From the NCBI GenBank assembly GCA_907163375.1, contig CAJQUW010003381.1:496001-560000 (forward strand): a stretch of DNA of 64,000 nucleotides. Reading direction: 5' to 3'. The DNA is from Prostheceraeus crozeri. Taxonomy: Eukaryota; Platyhelminthes; Polycladida; Euryleptidae. The notes under the pieces were generated by a model. It made no database searches, had not been told where the DNA came from, and saw nothing but the letters and a program-made list of their open reading frames with translations. A program made the translations under genes and the position numbers. Position 1 is the first letter of the stretch, and each line of letters starts with the position of its first letter. This document shows, one piece after another, positions 37,785-49,546 of the stretch.

Positions 37785-39230
37785 GCATTTTCACTTAGAT
37801 ACACTTGTCAACGGCTGAATCATTGGGTTAGAAGCAGTCACATGTACGATTCTAAGCTTATCATTGGTTCTTCATTCCAACTAAGTTCCCCCGGATGTGC
37901 CGCGACCTTGAGATAACTTCCATTCTAGTCAACTTCAGATAAACAGATCAGATAATTCTATGCGCTAGGCTGTCTTGAGAATTTTGTGAATGAATGTGAC
38001 ATTTGTATCATTTCTCCGTAGCAGCACTTTAATCAGGAGCATCAGATTTGCACTATTGAATTGCGTAATTACTGGTTTGTCGTTCTACTTAGGCCTGTGC
38101 AGGATGATTTAAAGGTCTCCATGTGTAGGAAAAATCATAGAAGTCATCAACCGTTACATCAGATGACTACATCAAGTTATCTATGTGAGGCTCACTCTCC
38201 GGTGACATGTTCTTACATTCAACTTGGGTTACTGTGTCAAATTAAACGTGTGCAGGCGCGTCATGAATGCGGTCCTTTATGTGTTCCATGCTTCGGAGGC
38301 CAATCACACAGACTTCCGCGCGCAATTCACTTTCTCGCAATCTGTTTATCCAGCCATTAACGAACACAAACACATTAATGTGGTGGACCCCATCATGTTA
38401 AAAGCATGAAGGAAATTATGAATGACATGTTCCATCAGCAAATCAAATAGTGTTCGATGGAAAAATGTTCGATTATTCCTGTGTTTCATATTCCACAATC
38501 CCACATCACACGATCAACCTTTCAGCGCTCATTCCACGCAGTGTGTGTTCCACTATGGGTCCCACTATCAAAAGTTTTGCCTATTGACTTTGCCATTGAT
38601 ATCAAATTGGCTTTACTCGTAGAAGGTATTCCAGTAGAAAGCCTCGAGTCGCTGTCAATATTGTTAATGCATAGCTCCATCATGATGCGAACGGCACTGA
38701 ATTGGATTGGCTCTTATTTCTGCAGATAATAGTCGAAGGATTTTCCTTGCGCTTTTTGAGAAAGCAGCTAGCACATTCGCAGACGTGTCTTCGTCTGCCG
38801 ATGTCCGTGGCCGACCATATTCCTCTTTTATCTTCCACAGTCCCAGTTACCTTGACCATGTCACTGAGTTTCGCAGCAGTATCGTGAGAGGCCTGTGTTC
38901 ATCCATAGTGTCTTTCGTTGAATTCTGCTACAACTTCGAAGTTTCTTTTTTCTAGATAGGAGAATATTTTCACTGCGTTCTTCTCTAGATTGTGGCATTG
39001 AAGTGTGCAACACTTTCGGATGGGTGCAACAAATGCATTCTGTAAAGATAGATTTGTGCTCTATCTGGGGACTCTTGAGCCACTCTGTTTTGCGATCTCC
39101 ACATATACTGCCTGACATAAAAAATGCTCCACTCAAATATATGAACTTTATTCCACTCACACTCATGAATTATAAGATAGCATTTTATATAAAACATTAT
39201 ATTTGAATAAATGGGAGACATTAGTACCGA
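37785..39230. other. Stretch without a supported gene
   Basis: Several overlapping ORFs of 60-100 codons on both strands (38060-39200) without motifs. Part of it may belong to the Tc1-like element that follows, but no TIR was found. Confidence 0.35.
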
Positions 39231-40060
39231 CTACCGAGTATGTCCTCCCCGCACTGAAATGCAGCTTTGAAGTCTCATCGGCATCGAGTCGCAAAGATGA
39301 TCAAGCCGTTCCTGATCCAGCAATGACCATTGATCGATGAGTCTCTCTGAAAGAGCTGTCAGTGTTGATGGCGGATGATCATATGCATCTCTCACTTTCC
39401 GACCAAGTTCATCCCAAGCATGTTCGATCGGAGACAGGTCGGGGGAGCGTGAAGGCCAATGAAGGATGCGAATTCCAGATCTCACTATCGCTGTTGTTAC
39501 ACAATGAGCTCTGTGTGGTCGAGCGTTGTCATCCTGGAATATGTGGTTGAGTTCATTTACCGTTGGGATGACGATTGGAGATATGATATTCGATAAATAT
39601 CGCTCTCCGTTCAAGTTCCCATTCACAATGACTGCGACAGTTCGACCTCCGTACCAGATACCGGCCCAGATCATCACGCTACCACCACCATAGCGGTCAT
39701 GCTCAGATATGCAGCAGGGTGAATACCTCTCACCAACCATTCGATGCACTCTAATGCGACCATCGTGAAAATCCAAAGTGAAACGGGATTCATCCGTCCA
39801 CATCACTTGACGCCATTCCTCTGTGCTCCACGACAGATGCTGCTCACACCATTCCACACGCTTTCGCTTGTGTTCGAGACCTGCGGAGAAAAAAATTGGC
39901 AGTGAAACAATGTCATTGTGTGAAATTCTCGCATTACTTACTTAGAGGAATTCTTACAGCAGGTCGGTATGACCTCAAGCCCGCTTCTGCTAGACGGCGA
40001 TATGCTGTTCGTATACTGCATGCAATTCCTGCTGCAGCTTTCCAGCTGATGGCCAGTCGA
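39231..40060 (-). pseudogene. Tc1-like transposase with a 61-bp intron, 5' incomplete
   Basis: Minus-strand transposase of the Tc1/IS630 group (cut-and-paste, TA target). Exon 2 (39231-39880) carries the DDE domain: 'WTDESRF' (first Asp), 'FQDDNARPH' (second Asp) and 'SPDLSPIEHAWDELGR' (Glu at DD34E-like spacing). Exon 1 (39942 to about 40060) supplies the second helix-turn-helix, 'SIRTAYRRLAEAGLRSYRPA'. The exons join in frame across GTAAGT...CCGCAG (39881-39941). Upstream of about 40060 the frame soon closes and the first paired-type HTH is missing, so the copy is 5' truncated or another intron lies there. All catalytic residues of the core are present. Terminal inverted repeats were not located. 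Confidence 0.85.
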
Positions 40061-41990
40061 GGAACACTATATATACAGAGAAATGCCTAATATAAAACTT
40101 TCGAATGAAGCAGTTCAACAATGTGCAACACTTCATATCAATTGATTGAGCATTTTCAACCCAAGATAATTTTTCTTTCGTTCAAAACACTCACTCCCTA
40201 GCTAACGTCACTCCACAGTAACTTTGGCCAGTCCAAAGTTACTTTCCTTTTATTATGCCTTTTTTAGTTTGTTTCAGGGTGTTTCCAATCTAAGTCAGTG
40301 CTACATTGTCAATTCAACCTTGCCGAGTACGCATCTGCAATCAGATTTCAGAAATATGTAGTCGTTGAGTTGGAATGCGAATTTAAAACGTAGGCCTATA
40401 GCAGATTGAATTGCGAAGTTAGCGGGACCAAGCAGGAACATTTTGCGTAAAGATAAATTTTCGACAACAATGCAAATTTTTCACTTGAAATATTAATCAA
40501 AATAGTTTCTACTACACGGTAGAGCTCTGTTTTGACAAATTTGGTAAGGTAATCACGAGATTGATGGAAATCTTGACATAGGGGGTCGGGGGGTCGGAGT
40601 AACTTTTCCTAGGGGAGCAACTTTGTCATAGGACAAAATAACTTTCGACGGGAGTACATGTAATTTTAGCCGGCACACCGGTGTCCCAGCATCCGTTGCC
40701 ACATCAGCATCGTGCTGATTACATTTGAGAAGTACAGAAGGTCATCTATGAATGATGTGCCAGGCAACACCACAGCAACAACGTTCAAAATGTGCTAATT
40801 AGCATCGACTGCTTCTTTACTATGCAATGCATAATCATAGCGTAGTTCAAAGCTGACGTCACTGTCTCAAACGAATGGCATAGTTTAAGTATCAGCTGCT
40901 TGCGAATTCATCAAAAATTGTCAGTTGAAAATTTCTTTACATCTAGCTTTTGAGATATAAAGTCGCCCTCTGCTCTGTTTCAAATCACTGCAAATCGGTT
41001 ATCATCAAATCATAGTAGCAGAGTACAAAAACCTCAAACACTGTGTTGAATCTGTGTTGTTATCACAAGTGAAACAGAAAGATTTCATATTTTACAAGCT
41101 CAGAAGCAAAGAGACAGTTTTAAATTTGCCATGTGGGTATCTATCAATCTTGTGTCAAGATTTGGCGGTGCGACAGATCATCTTCCAATCTTGTTAATAT
41201 TTCGGAACGCTTCAAGTATAACATATTTGCGAAGAGAAGAGATAATGTTATCTTAGCAGTTTTCAAGTTTTAGAAAGAATTCATAGAATTTGCAGATGTG
41301 AAAATGAACTTTTCATTTTCTTCTAAAACGTTGATAGGATAACAGCCATAAATTTCAATATTCACAGTTTATCAATAATTTTTAACAATATTTTAATGTC
41401 ACGGATTTGTTTCATTGAATTTATCACTTATCATTCATCTTTCGCTTTTTATCTAAGTTTATCAATCGTGAAGATGCAAATTTATTACCAAAGGTTCATT
41501 ACTATTATTTCGCTAAGTGCGCTATTGAAAGCAGATAAAATCATTTTGAAATCTTCTATTCCACGACCTCCTAGGAATTCTTCCCTCTACAGAAGCAAAA
41601 CTGTCAGTTTTTTGTCCCCTCTAACAAGAGATATTTTCCTTTCGCAAAGCGCAAAAAAAGACCTCATGTCACATGGTATGTTTATCCATCAAAATGCTAG
41701 TTCATTTATTCATGTACTTTTTCTGCTGCATTCCACAATTCTTAGGTAAAGAAGCTGGAGCATTGCAGTAGAAATTTAGAGTGTCCCAAAATTGGTGCAG
41801 CTTCATCGCAGCATGGAAACTGCTATTAAAGTTTGAGAATTATTTTTATTCAGAAAATTAAGGCTGTCGTGAGACTTGAAGTATAAGCATCTGCTCGAAA
41901 TCATCCACTTATATAATGTAACCTTAGTATTAGATATCAAACACAATAATTATTGAGATAACCCTATAATAAAGTTTTTAACAACAATGA
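40061..41990. other. Stretch without a supported gene
   Basis: A 117-codon plus-strand ORF at 41396-41749 has no motif and a low-complexity hydrophobic start. Not called. Confidence 0.35.
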
Positions 41991-42150
41991 AATTAAATAA
42001 ACGATAGATCAAATTGCCATGCAAAAGATGTGCGGGTGGTGGGATTCGAACCTACGACCAAGGTTAACTAGACCTGCGCTCTAACCAACCGAGCTACGAG
42101 CCACTTACGCGGCTGTGTCAATTGGTAGGATCAAACCCTCACCACCTTAT
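41991..42150 (-). repeat. tRNA-derived SINE-like repeat, best minus-strand copy
   Basis: On the minus strand: head 'ggtggtgagggtttgatcc', 'caattgacacagccgcgtaa', tRNA-like 'gtggctcgtagctcggttgg' (box A) and 'ggttcgaatcc' (box B), then 'cacatcttttgcatggcaa'. It matches 21949-22110 along the whole length, including the non-tRNA ends. The anticodon loop reads as a Thr-like AGT but pairing is imperfect. Confidence 0.65.
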
Positions 42151-44688
42151 GAAATAGACCACATGAGTAGAGATGATTTATGAGATGTGTCACAATTGTA
42201 TAATTTTTTGTCATATTGTAAATAATAATATTGTCATATTTGGTATAATCCAGAAACTTTAGTGTTTTTTTGGAGTGGTTCTTTGTCATTTGCATTTTGC
42301 GGCCAAGATATAGGTCTATTGTCAATGTTCCACACACCATTCAATTGGTCTTCGTCTGCTCTAGCCGAAAATGTCTTTCATTTTAAGCTTCATGCAGTAG
42401 CTTTGGCATAAAAATTCATTTGAACTTCAAAAGCACCTCACTTTTTCAAGTCCACACGAAAAATACATTCATTGGATTCCTGGACAGCAAAGAAATACCG
42501 TAAATTTTTAGGCGGACTTTGGCTCAAGGAACCCCCAATACCCTTAAACCAAAGAAATATAAAGAGTTGAGAAATCAAACTCATTAAAATCTGAGCTACG
42601 TTGACATATATAGGTGTCCACAACTTTTTCCGTCATCACATCGACGCCATTTTCGCCATCACATCGACGCCTCTAAATTTGAACTGAATGAATTCAAAGG
42701 AAACTTTACATGTAGAATACTTAACTGGTCTTAATTGATAATCAAATTTCGTTTAACTACCGGTAATTCTCTTTGATATTGTGTCATTTTTCTTGAAAAA
42801 AATGACATATTTTCTCTAACAAAAGTGACCACAATTCGTCATCACATCGACGGCTACTTATTGTGATCTCCTAACCAAAAGAAATTCTCAATGGATCTAA
42901 TATTTTCATGATAAGTAGCTTGTCCTAAGACTTCCATAATGGAACAAGTGGATTTGTCGTTCGACGTTTTGACTTCGCTCTATGCTTAGAAAATAGCACA
43001 AAGTGTCATCATAATCATGATTTACAGCGTCGCTGTGATGATGGGAATTTAAGTCGCTATTTAGTCTACAATGCTTGACATGGGATACTTGGAAGATACT
43101 TGATGTACCGTTGGCGCAAATGTCTTATTGGTGTATCGACTAAAAAAGTAAGGCGCCGATTGCCTGTTTCTACATCTGCACCTTGCAAACAGTTTCTTTG
43201 CATCAATCAAGTACTGCTTAAGTTTCCCTCTTTTCATCTTTCAATCAACGAGTCGCTTCTTTCAAAGGAGAAAGTGATAAAAGAAGGAACCGGATTATTG
43301 ATCACGAACTCCGACACCGATTCTGAACCATTGATGTCTACATCAATGTTCTGAACATTCTTTACAGTTAATCCAAATGAGGTATCATAGTCTAAGAATA
43401 ACATAACAAGATGAGGATAGCCGAAAGCACCGGAGAGATCAGCAATTGTCATGGCAGCTGGTATTGATGATTAAACTATATTAGCATCTTATAGGGGCAT
43501 TCGAGTTTTTAAGTACAATGTAGCCTACCGGTACCTAATTTTTTTAATGTAATACAAATACACAACTGATATCTGTGTAAAGATCGACATTCTTTAAAAA
43601 GTCTCACACAGCCTATATCAAGTCAAGACCATAGGAATCTCTTCAAGCATGCAAGTAGGCCTAGACCCAGATAATTTTATCAAATCTCTATTGAAATTTA
43701 ATAAAGGACACAACATTAGTTATAATAATTCCAATACCCTGCGAGTACCTTTTTCATGCTGCACTCAAATGCTATAAACTTTATGTTAGATTGTGTCAAT
43801 CACTTCAGCTGCATTTTGATACTGTGGATTAATGCAATATTGCTGTGGTCCCTAAGGATCACAATGATGTGATCGAAAAATAGTAGAGTAGGAGAGCTAT
43901 CTTGAATGGCAGTATGAAACATGATAATGAGCTTAAGTTTGGGCATTGTACATGTACATCATGGCACATTTTGTTGATGAATTATTTATGATTACATTTA
44001 TCTCTTTTGTGTGTCTGTTAAGCACACTTAAATTCAATTCTTTATTGATTCTTTATCATCACATTATGAAAAAAATTGTCAACAATTTCGTCGGCAGAGC
44101 TTTGATGAGTTTCATGCGTTAAATGTTGTATAGGCCTATCACGACTCCGTCTGATAAAGCAATCACATTGAAAACGATCTATGAGACACAGGCTTCTAAG
44201 AAAAACACTGAACAAAACATAAAATCCAACTATAAGGCAATCGCAAATTTCTCCTAAACCAACCCTAAAAAAATTCCATTGACTAATAACCCAAAGCTCG
44301 GTTTGGTTCTAAATTAATTTTCGCGTAAACTGCATGATAAAAGGGTAGCAATTCGAAGTCGATGTGGCATAAATGAATTCCACCCATGTCCTAGTCACAC
44401 CACTTATTCATAGACATCCATACTCATCTTAAGCTCAAACTTGCATAACTTTAAACGCATAACTTTAAAGCTTCAATATCAAAAAATATAACTGTCAAAA
44501 GAATCTCATTTCTACTACTCTGCTCAGTCGGTAAATGCTATTTTATGAATAGATTCTTACTGTTTACTTTAAAAACTACCATAGTGTTTCAACAAACATT
44601 TTATATCATGGAACCACTGAAACATGGAATAAGGAGGTAAATCGAATAGGTAAATGAAGTAGGTAAGTAAAAGAGAAAACAGACACTA
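42151..44688. other. Stretch without a supported gene
   Basis: Contains three copies of CATCACATCGACG (near 42633, 42656 and 42842). Two of them lie in direct 33-bp repeats about 215 bases apart. An uncharacterised 72-codon minus-strand ORF lies at 43234-43452. No recognisable gene. Confidence 0.35.
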
Positions 44689-45957
44689 TCAAACTCTGAT
44701 TGTAACAGTCTTATCACCTGTCCCCGACAAACAAAGACAATCCGCGGACTTCCGTCGGAATTCCATCGGAATTCCGCGGATTGTCTTTGTTTGTCGGGTC
44801 GTTACTTGTATTACGACCTTCTTGTCAGTATCTTTTTTCGCTGTTTCCTCTCGCGCCGGCTCCTTCACGCATCCATATAGTGAATCTTGAATTCTTTCAC
44901 GAAAGAGTCCCTCTTTGATATATGTTTCGTCTGCGTCTGACAAATGTCCAATCCATTTTTTGGAAAGCTCCCTAGGAATATTAGCCTCCACCATCCGTGT
45001 TTTGGCTGTCCTTCTCAGGCTGGTATTGGAATAGAAGCCTTCTTTCCCCAATCCACCACACATCACTCTTTTAACAACTTGCTCGATGGAGTGAATTCCC
45101 AGCCCTTGCTGCTTATACCATACGTTACTCTTCGGATGCAGAATGCAAGCCAGATGAAGTGGATCTCCAACTTTGCGCGTCGGTCTATGTTCAATATACT
45201 TTCGGTATAACCTTACCAAGCATCTTTCTGGTTGGGATTCATTTGGCGTAATCGTCAATAGCTTAGGCTCAACACGCGCTTGTTTCAGCCCGAAGTTCTT
45301 ACTTTTGGAGACAGTTTCTTTGTAAATAAGATTTTCTCCTTCTATGTAAAAGTTGACACCGTACTTCATCTCGTAATGTTCGGTCGATGCTCTCAGTCCA
45401 CAGATTAATCCAGACATGAAAATAAAAGTGTTTTGCAATTTCCATGCATTGTCTTCTCCTAAATAGCCATTTTTCCACAAATCGTTCTCGTCGTCTTTAG
45501 TAATCGCTTCTGCTCGCTTCGTTCTTGTGACGCTTCCTTCGATGGCGCTCATTTTCATTTCGGCATCAAGTACCTGCCTGGCCTCTAAAAACTCGCTGTC
45601 TAGAAACAATGACCACGCCTTTTTGAGTTTGTAATTTAGATAGTGTTGAATCATCGCAAATAGAATCTTCAGGGACTTTGGTGGATATTTCCCTCCTTTG
45701 ACTTTTCTTACATCCGCCACAAAAAACTTGAGACAGTGGTTCAAATTTGATTTGTTCATATCATCTAAATCATTGAATACTTTCAACGTTCCGTCGTTTA
45801 ACTCAACTTTCCACCCTGAATGCCATGATCGGAAGAGTTTGATTGCCCACTTCTCCTTTGCTTCTGTATTTGATGGTATTACGTCTTTCATATGATCTTC
45901 GATTTCTTTTGCAGATGTACTTGCGAATCGAGAGGAGCTGCTACTGCTTTCACCCAT
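44689..45957 (-). CDS. Crypton/DUF3504-type tyrosine recombinase, full length (YR3)
   Basis: A 422-residue tyrosine recombinase (site-specific strand exchange through a 3'-phosphotyrosine) of the DUF3504/Crypton lineage. A Ser-rich N-terminus is followed by a helical core-binding-like region ('KWAIKLFRSWHSGWKVELND' at about 36-55). The catalytic domain holds box I Arg in 'CGLRASTEHYEM', 'VWYKQQGLGIHSIEQ', box II 'SNTSLRRTAKTRM', and 'GHLSDADETY' with the His and nucleophilic Tyr in place. The C-terminal about 45 codons run through a 76-bp palindrome, so the true end may be earlier. It is the best preserved of four copies in 10.5 kb. It is unclear whether it belongs to a Crypton transposon or to a larger virus-like element. 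Confidence 0.85.
   Translation of the reverse strand: MGESSSSSSRFASTSAKEIEDHMKDVIPSNTEAKEKWAIKLFRSWHSGWKVELNDGTLKVFNDLDDMNKSNLNHCLKFFVADVRKVKGGKYPPKSLKILFAMIQHYLNYKLKKAWSLFLDSEFLEARQVLDAEMKMSAIEGSVTRTKRAEAITKDDENDLWKNGYLGEDNAWKLQNTFIFMSGLICGLRASTEHYEMKYGVNFYIEGENLIYKETVSKSKNFGLKQARVEPKLLTITPNESQPERCLVRLYRKYIEHRPTRKVGDPLHLACILHPKSNVWYKQQGLGIHSIEQVVKRVMCGGLGKEGFYSNTSLRRTAKTRMVEANIPRELSKKWIGHLSDADETYIKEGLFRERIQDSLYGCVKEPAREETAKKDTDKKVVIQVTTRQTKTIRGIPMEFRRKSADCLCLSGTGDKTVTIRV
44723..44798. repeat. 76-bp near-perfect palindrome
   Basis: Arms 44723-44748 and 44773-44798 are perfect 26-bp reverse complements (CCCGACAAACAAAGACAATC...). The 24-base centre is itself nearly palindromic around GGAATTCC. 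It overlaps the 3' end of the YR3 reading frame. Confidence 0.9.
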
Positions 45958-46020
45958 TCTTCAATATCCTTTGCTTTAGAATGAATGATTTTGCTAATCA
46001 TACCAAGTTACTATTCAAAA

Positions 46021-46165
46021 TTTGATTGACCAGATGATCTCCTGGTATACATAGATTTTATGATATTCAAAATTTGATACACATAGATTTTATCATGTAT
46101 TAAATATTTGATTGACCAGATGACCAGATGATCTCTTGGTTTTAGATAGATTACATAGATTTTAT
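46021..46165. repeat. Short tandem-like repeats 5' of YR3
   Basis: 'ttgattgaccagatga' occurs twice and 'catagattttat' three times, interleaved, in the upstream region of the minus-strand recombinase. They could be recombinase-binding repeats or simple duplication. Confidence 0.6.
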
Positions 46166-46367
46166 TGTATATGCTTCCATGGAAATCTAAATAGTAGTAT
46201 GGACATCTAACTTTTTTAGATTTCCATGATACATCGTAGTAGAAATCATGAAAAAAGCACTGATTACCACTGATTACTCACTGTTTACCTCCTCAAATCA
46301 GTGCTTTATCATATACTTATTTCACTCTTCCCTGGAGATATGTCATTTATCTACGGTAGATTCTGAG

Positions 46368-46394
46368 CATTTATTCTACAGTGTAGAATAAATG
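46368..46394. repeat. 27-bp palindrome
   Basis: Perfect 12-bp arms CATTTATTCTAC / GTAGAATAAATG around AGT. Confidence 0.85.
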
Positions 46395-46460
46395 ATTCTT
46401 AGTAGATTTCATTTATCCCCAAAACTAGGATCCTGTACCATAGTTTATGACTTTCATCAC

Positions 46461-47124
46461 GTGCAACCCAATTGTTCCCGGATTCGCTTAATGTGAGAGA
46501 GGCCACTACGTCGACAGTAGCAGATGGCTGACGTTCAGACAAGACTGTGATCAGATGATGAGCGTTCTCCAATGAATGCAGAGTAATGCATCTGACTCGA
46601 AAACCCAGATTCGGTAAAATTCCATAATTTGTTTTTGCGTGATTGATGTGACGCTATGTTGAGTACTGAAGATGAGATCATAACCACGCCTTTCGTCCGA
46701 AGGGAATATACTGAAAAGATGACAGTCGTCAAGCAAGGTAGGTCAACACCTGATATAAAATGAAAGTAGTCACTGAGAAAGAAATAAGAAGCACTACATA
46801 AGACATTTTAATGTATCAAAATTTCAAACATGTGAGTGGCTGACCGGCCGTGAGAAACACAGGAAACTATTGGTCTTGCCTCCTTTTTTCTCGAGATAAT
46901 GTGGTCTCAGCTAAGACAGCTCCTTGAGTAAGGAGGTTAAGCGACATGAGCAATCACTTCTCATGTGCACATTCACTTGGCCTTAAATAATGTTCGGGAT
47001 GTTGTTATTAAAAAATTCATTTAAATTCATGAAAATTAATGTTGTAATATAAAAGTGTTTGGTATAGAAATAGTATACCAATGCCGAGTGAAGGTCTATG
47101 GTCTGGCAGCACGCGACGCCACTG
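46461..47124. repeat. Long dispersed repeat, copy 2 (664 bp)
   Basis: Direct repeat of 35604-36277. It lies between the two minus-strand recombinase genes. Confidence 0.8.
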
Positions 47125-48174
47125 ACTTTAAACTAGTCCTCTGCTGGAATAGTGCTCCTGAGAATATGAACAGGAAACACAAAGGAAAGTTAGGATTTAA
47201 AGTTAATTGTCACATTTGAGCAGTTATTGAAAACAGGAGCAAAAGTCACCTTTCCTTGAAACTCCTGAGCACTTTCGCAGGTCTTGGTCGCTTCGTATAC
47301 TACCGCATCTATATTTTCAAACATCGGGGTTTCCTTACTTAACGTTGGAATCAATGAACTTTCACCTTGATCGCTTAGCTTCGCATTGCAGTACAGAATT
47401 TCTGTCATTCTTTCATTATAGTGTTCGGCAGTGAAATAGCATTTGTCAGCCTTTTCAGAGATACGACTTGTCTTCGTTTGGGCAATTTCCTTTGAAACTT
47501 GAATCAAAGGAAACCTTTGATTTCCTTTGAAAAAATTTCCTTGATCAGTCTCTGCTTTGCAGATCGGTGGAGGCTGGTATTTGAATAAAAGATTTCTTTT
47601 GAGTTTTCATTGTTTGAAAATGCACTCAAGTCTTCATTGTTTAGTGTTTTCATAAGTTCACGTGTGACTTTCTCTATGGCGTGAATTCTAAACGGACTTT
47701 GCTTGTACCATTTATCTCCTGTAGGGTTCTGCATAGGAGTCAAGTAAAAAGCATTGAGACCTTGAATTTTTTTACGATATGAAACATATAATTTGTACAT
47801 GGCGATTATGCATCTGTCTGAATTTTCTTTGTTTGGGTAAATGACTGTGGTCTTTGGCTCCATTCGACTACAATTTAAGCCAAACTTGTTGCTTTTAGAT
47901 GTTCTCTCTACATACCGCAAAGTTTCTTGTCCGTTCATGATTTCCAAGAACAACTGGGAGTTATCACCGTATTCGAGATCCCTATGTTCTTGACCGGCGC
48001 GTAAGGAAAGATGGACGCCCAGATGATATATGAGTGTATAAATAACTGTCTTGGGTTAGAATAACCAAATGATCCGTTCCGCCACAGCATTTCTTCGTGT
48101 TCGCACTTTATCACAGCCGCTCTTCTTGCGGGCTTCAGGTAACCCTCTCTTGCAGATAACTTCATCTGTGCGTC

Positions 48175-49546
48175 TAAGGCCGCTGTCACACAGGAAAAGG
48201 CGTCTTCCATGGCCCGTCTTCCGTTTTGGATTTCCCTTAAATTGCATGTAGAAAAGAATACAACCTATCACACAGAAAAAGTCATCTTCCATGGCCCGTC
48301 TTCCATAAGTCATCGCCCGTCGTCCATTACGCTGTCACACAGAAAAAGTCATCGCCCGTCGTCCGTCGGACAAAAGGCGTGAGAATATGCGGATGATGAT
48401 GATCTTTCCTAACATCCATCAGCCGTCACCCGCTAGACTGTTCTAAAATTAGAACAACGTGATCTGACGTCTGAGTAAAGATATAGAAAGCTGTGATTTG
48501 CAAAGAGAAGCAATGTATAAGAAAACAGCTCATTGTTCACCATGTCGGACTTTGATATTGAGGAAGATTGACACAAAATTCATTCTGGCCGGGTCCGGGC
48601 AGAAAATAGCGGCCCGGTTCCACCTATTATTGCAACCAAGACTTTTGACGGTGATATAGGCGAACAGTGTAGTCTGAAATGCATCAATTGCCTTTTCATC
48701 ATTTCGAACTTTTCATTGGTTGCATCTATTCATTAGTTCGTTACCTTTGGTTCATTTTGATGCAATGACGTGACTGTCCTTTACTAACTATGCTAAACGT
48801 ATGGTCATGTAAACTATAGCGGCATCTCTGATTGTTAAGGTTTTTTCTTAAATTAAACTAAATGCTTGAACATTTTGAAGATTTTTGCTGGTAGTGCCTA
48901 AATGCAATTTCAGCAAGTCTGCGTAACAAAATCGATGAGTAGGAACTTACCTCAATGTATCAAGTAAACGTTGTTCGGCGCCAATAGATGCCCTGTAATT
49001 CGATTGACCAGGGGTAATCCTCAGCTCGATCAGGGATAGTAACTCCGAAAAAGACCCATATGACATTCTTGTATAATTAAAAAATTTCTCGGGATCATCT
49101 TTCATCTTTGGGAATAATGTGTGGTACTCGCATTCCTGCTTATTGGCGAAAATCGGCCGAACCCAAGTTCGCCGTCTTTTCCTGTTTTCCATGCGTGTGT
49201 AGTAATACAGTATCACAGGATGTAGCCGATTGGCAGCCATCAGAACGAAATTGAATGAGCCCTGTCTTGTGTTAATCAGCATGAGAAAGCATTGGTAAAT
49301 CAAGACAGTAGTCATGAGACAGTAGTCATTAACAGCAAAAAAGGCGATGACGTATCGGAAATGGATTTCCCTAGAGCGACTGTAGAAGGTGAAAACGGGT
49401 GATGGACGATTGGAAAGTGGAAGACGGCAGATGAAAATCTGATCATCACGCCTTATGGAAGACGCCTTATGAAGAATGTGCAATGAGGCGAGTAACATGG
49501 AAGACGGGCCATGGAAGACGCCTTTTCCTGTGTGACAGCGGCCTAA
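48175..49546. mobile_element. PIF/Harbinger-type element with 45-bp TIRs and TAA duplication
   Basis: The element spans 48178-49543. Its 45-bp ends (start GGCCGCTGTCACACAGGAAA) are perfect inverted repeats, flanked on both sides by TAA (48175-48177, 49544-49546), the 3-bp duplication of the superfamily. Related CTGTCACACAG words recur inside near 48268 and 48330. The interior holds only a minus-strand N-terminal part of a Harbinger nuclease gene, so the copy is non-autonomous. Confidence 0.85.
48947..49225 (-). pseudogene. Harbinger nuclease N-terminal fragment
   Basis: The minus-strand frame holds 'RRRTWVRPIFANKQECEYHT', 'DDPEKFFNYTRMSYGSFSEL' and 'RASIGAEQRLLDTLR'. This is the conserved opening of HARBI1-like nucleases, which precedes their DDE core. 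It stops before any catalytic residue. It lies within the TIR element 48178-49543, supporting the superfamily call made from the ends. Its frame happens to read through into the interrupted recombinase, which gives a misleading 329-codon ORF. Confidence 0.8.

Noticed and set aside
41396..41749. 117-codon ORF
   Set aside because: No motif, composition like translated AT-rich DNA, and no promoter or splice context.
41991..42150. Possible functional tRNA gene
   Set aside because: Anticodon and T stems pair imperfectly and the same non-tRNA head and tail occur in other copies, so a SINE-like repeat is preferred.
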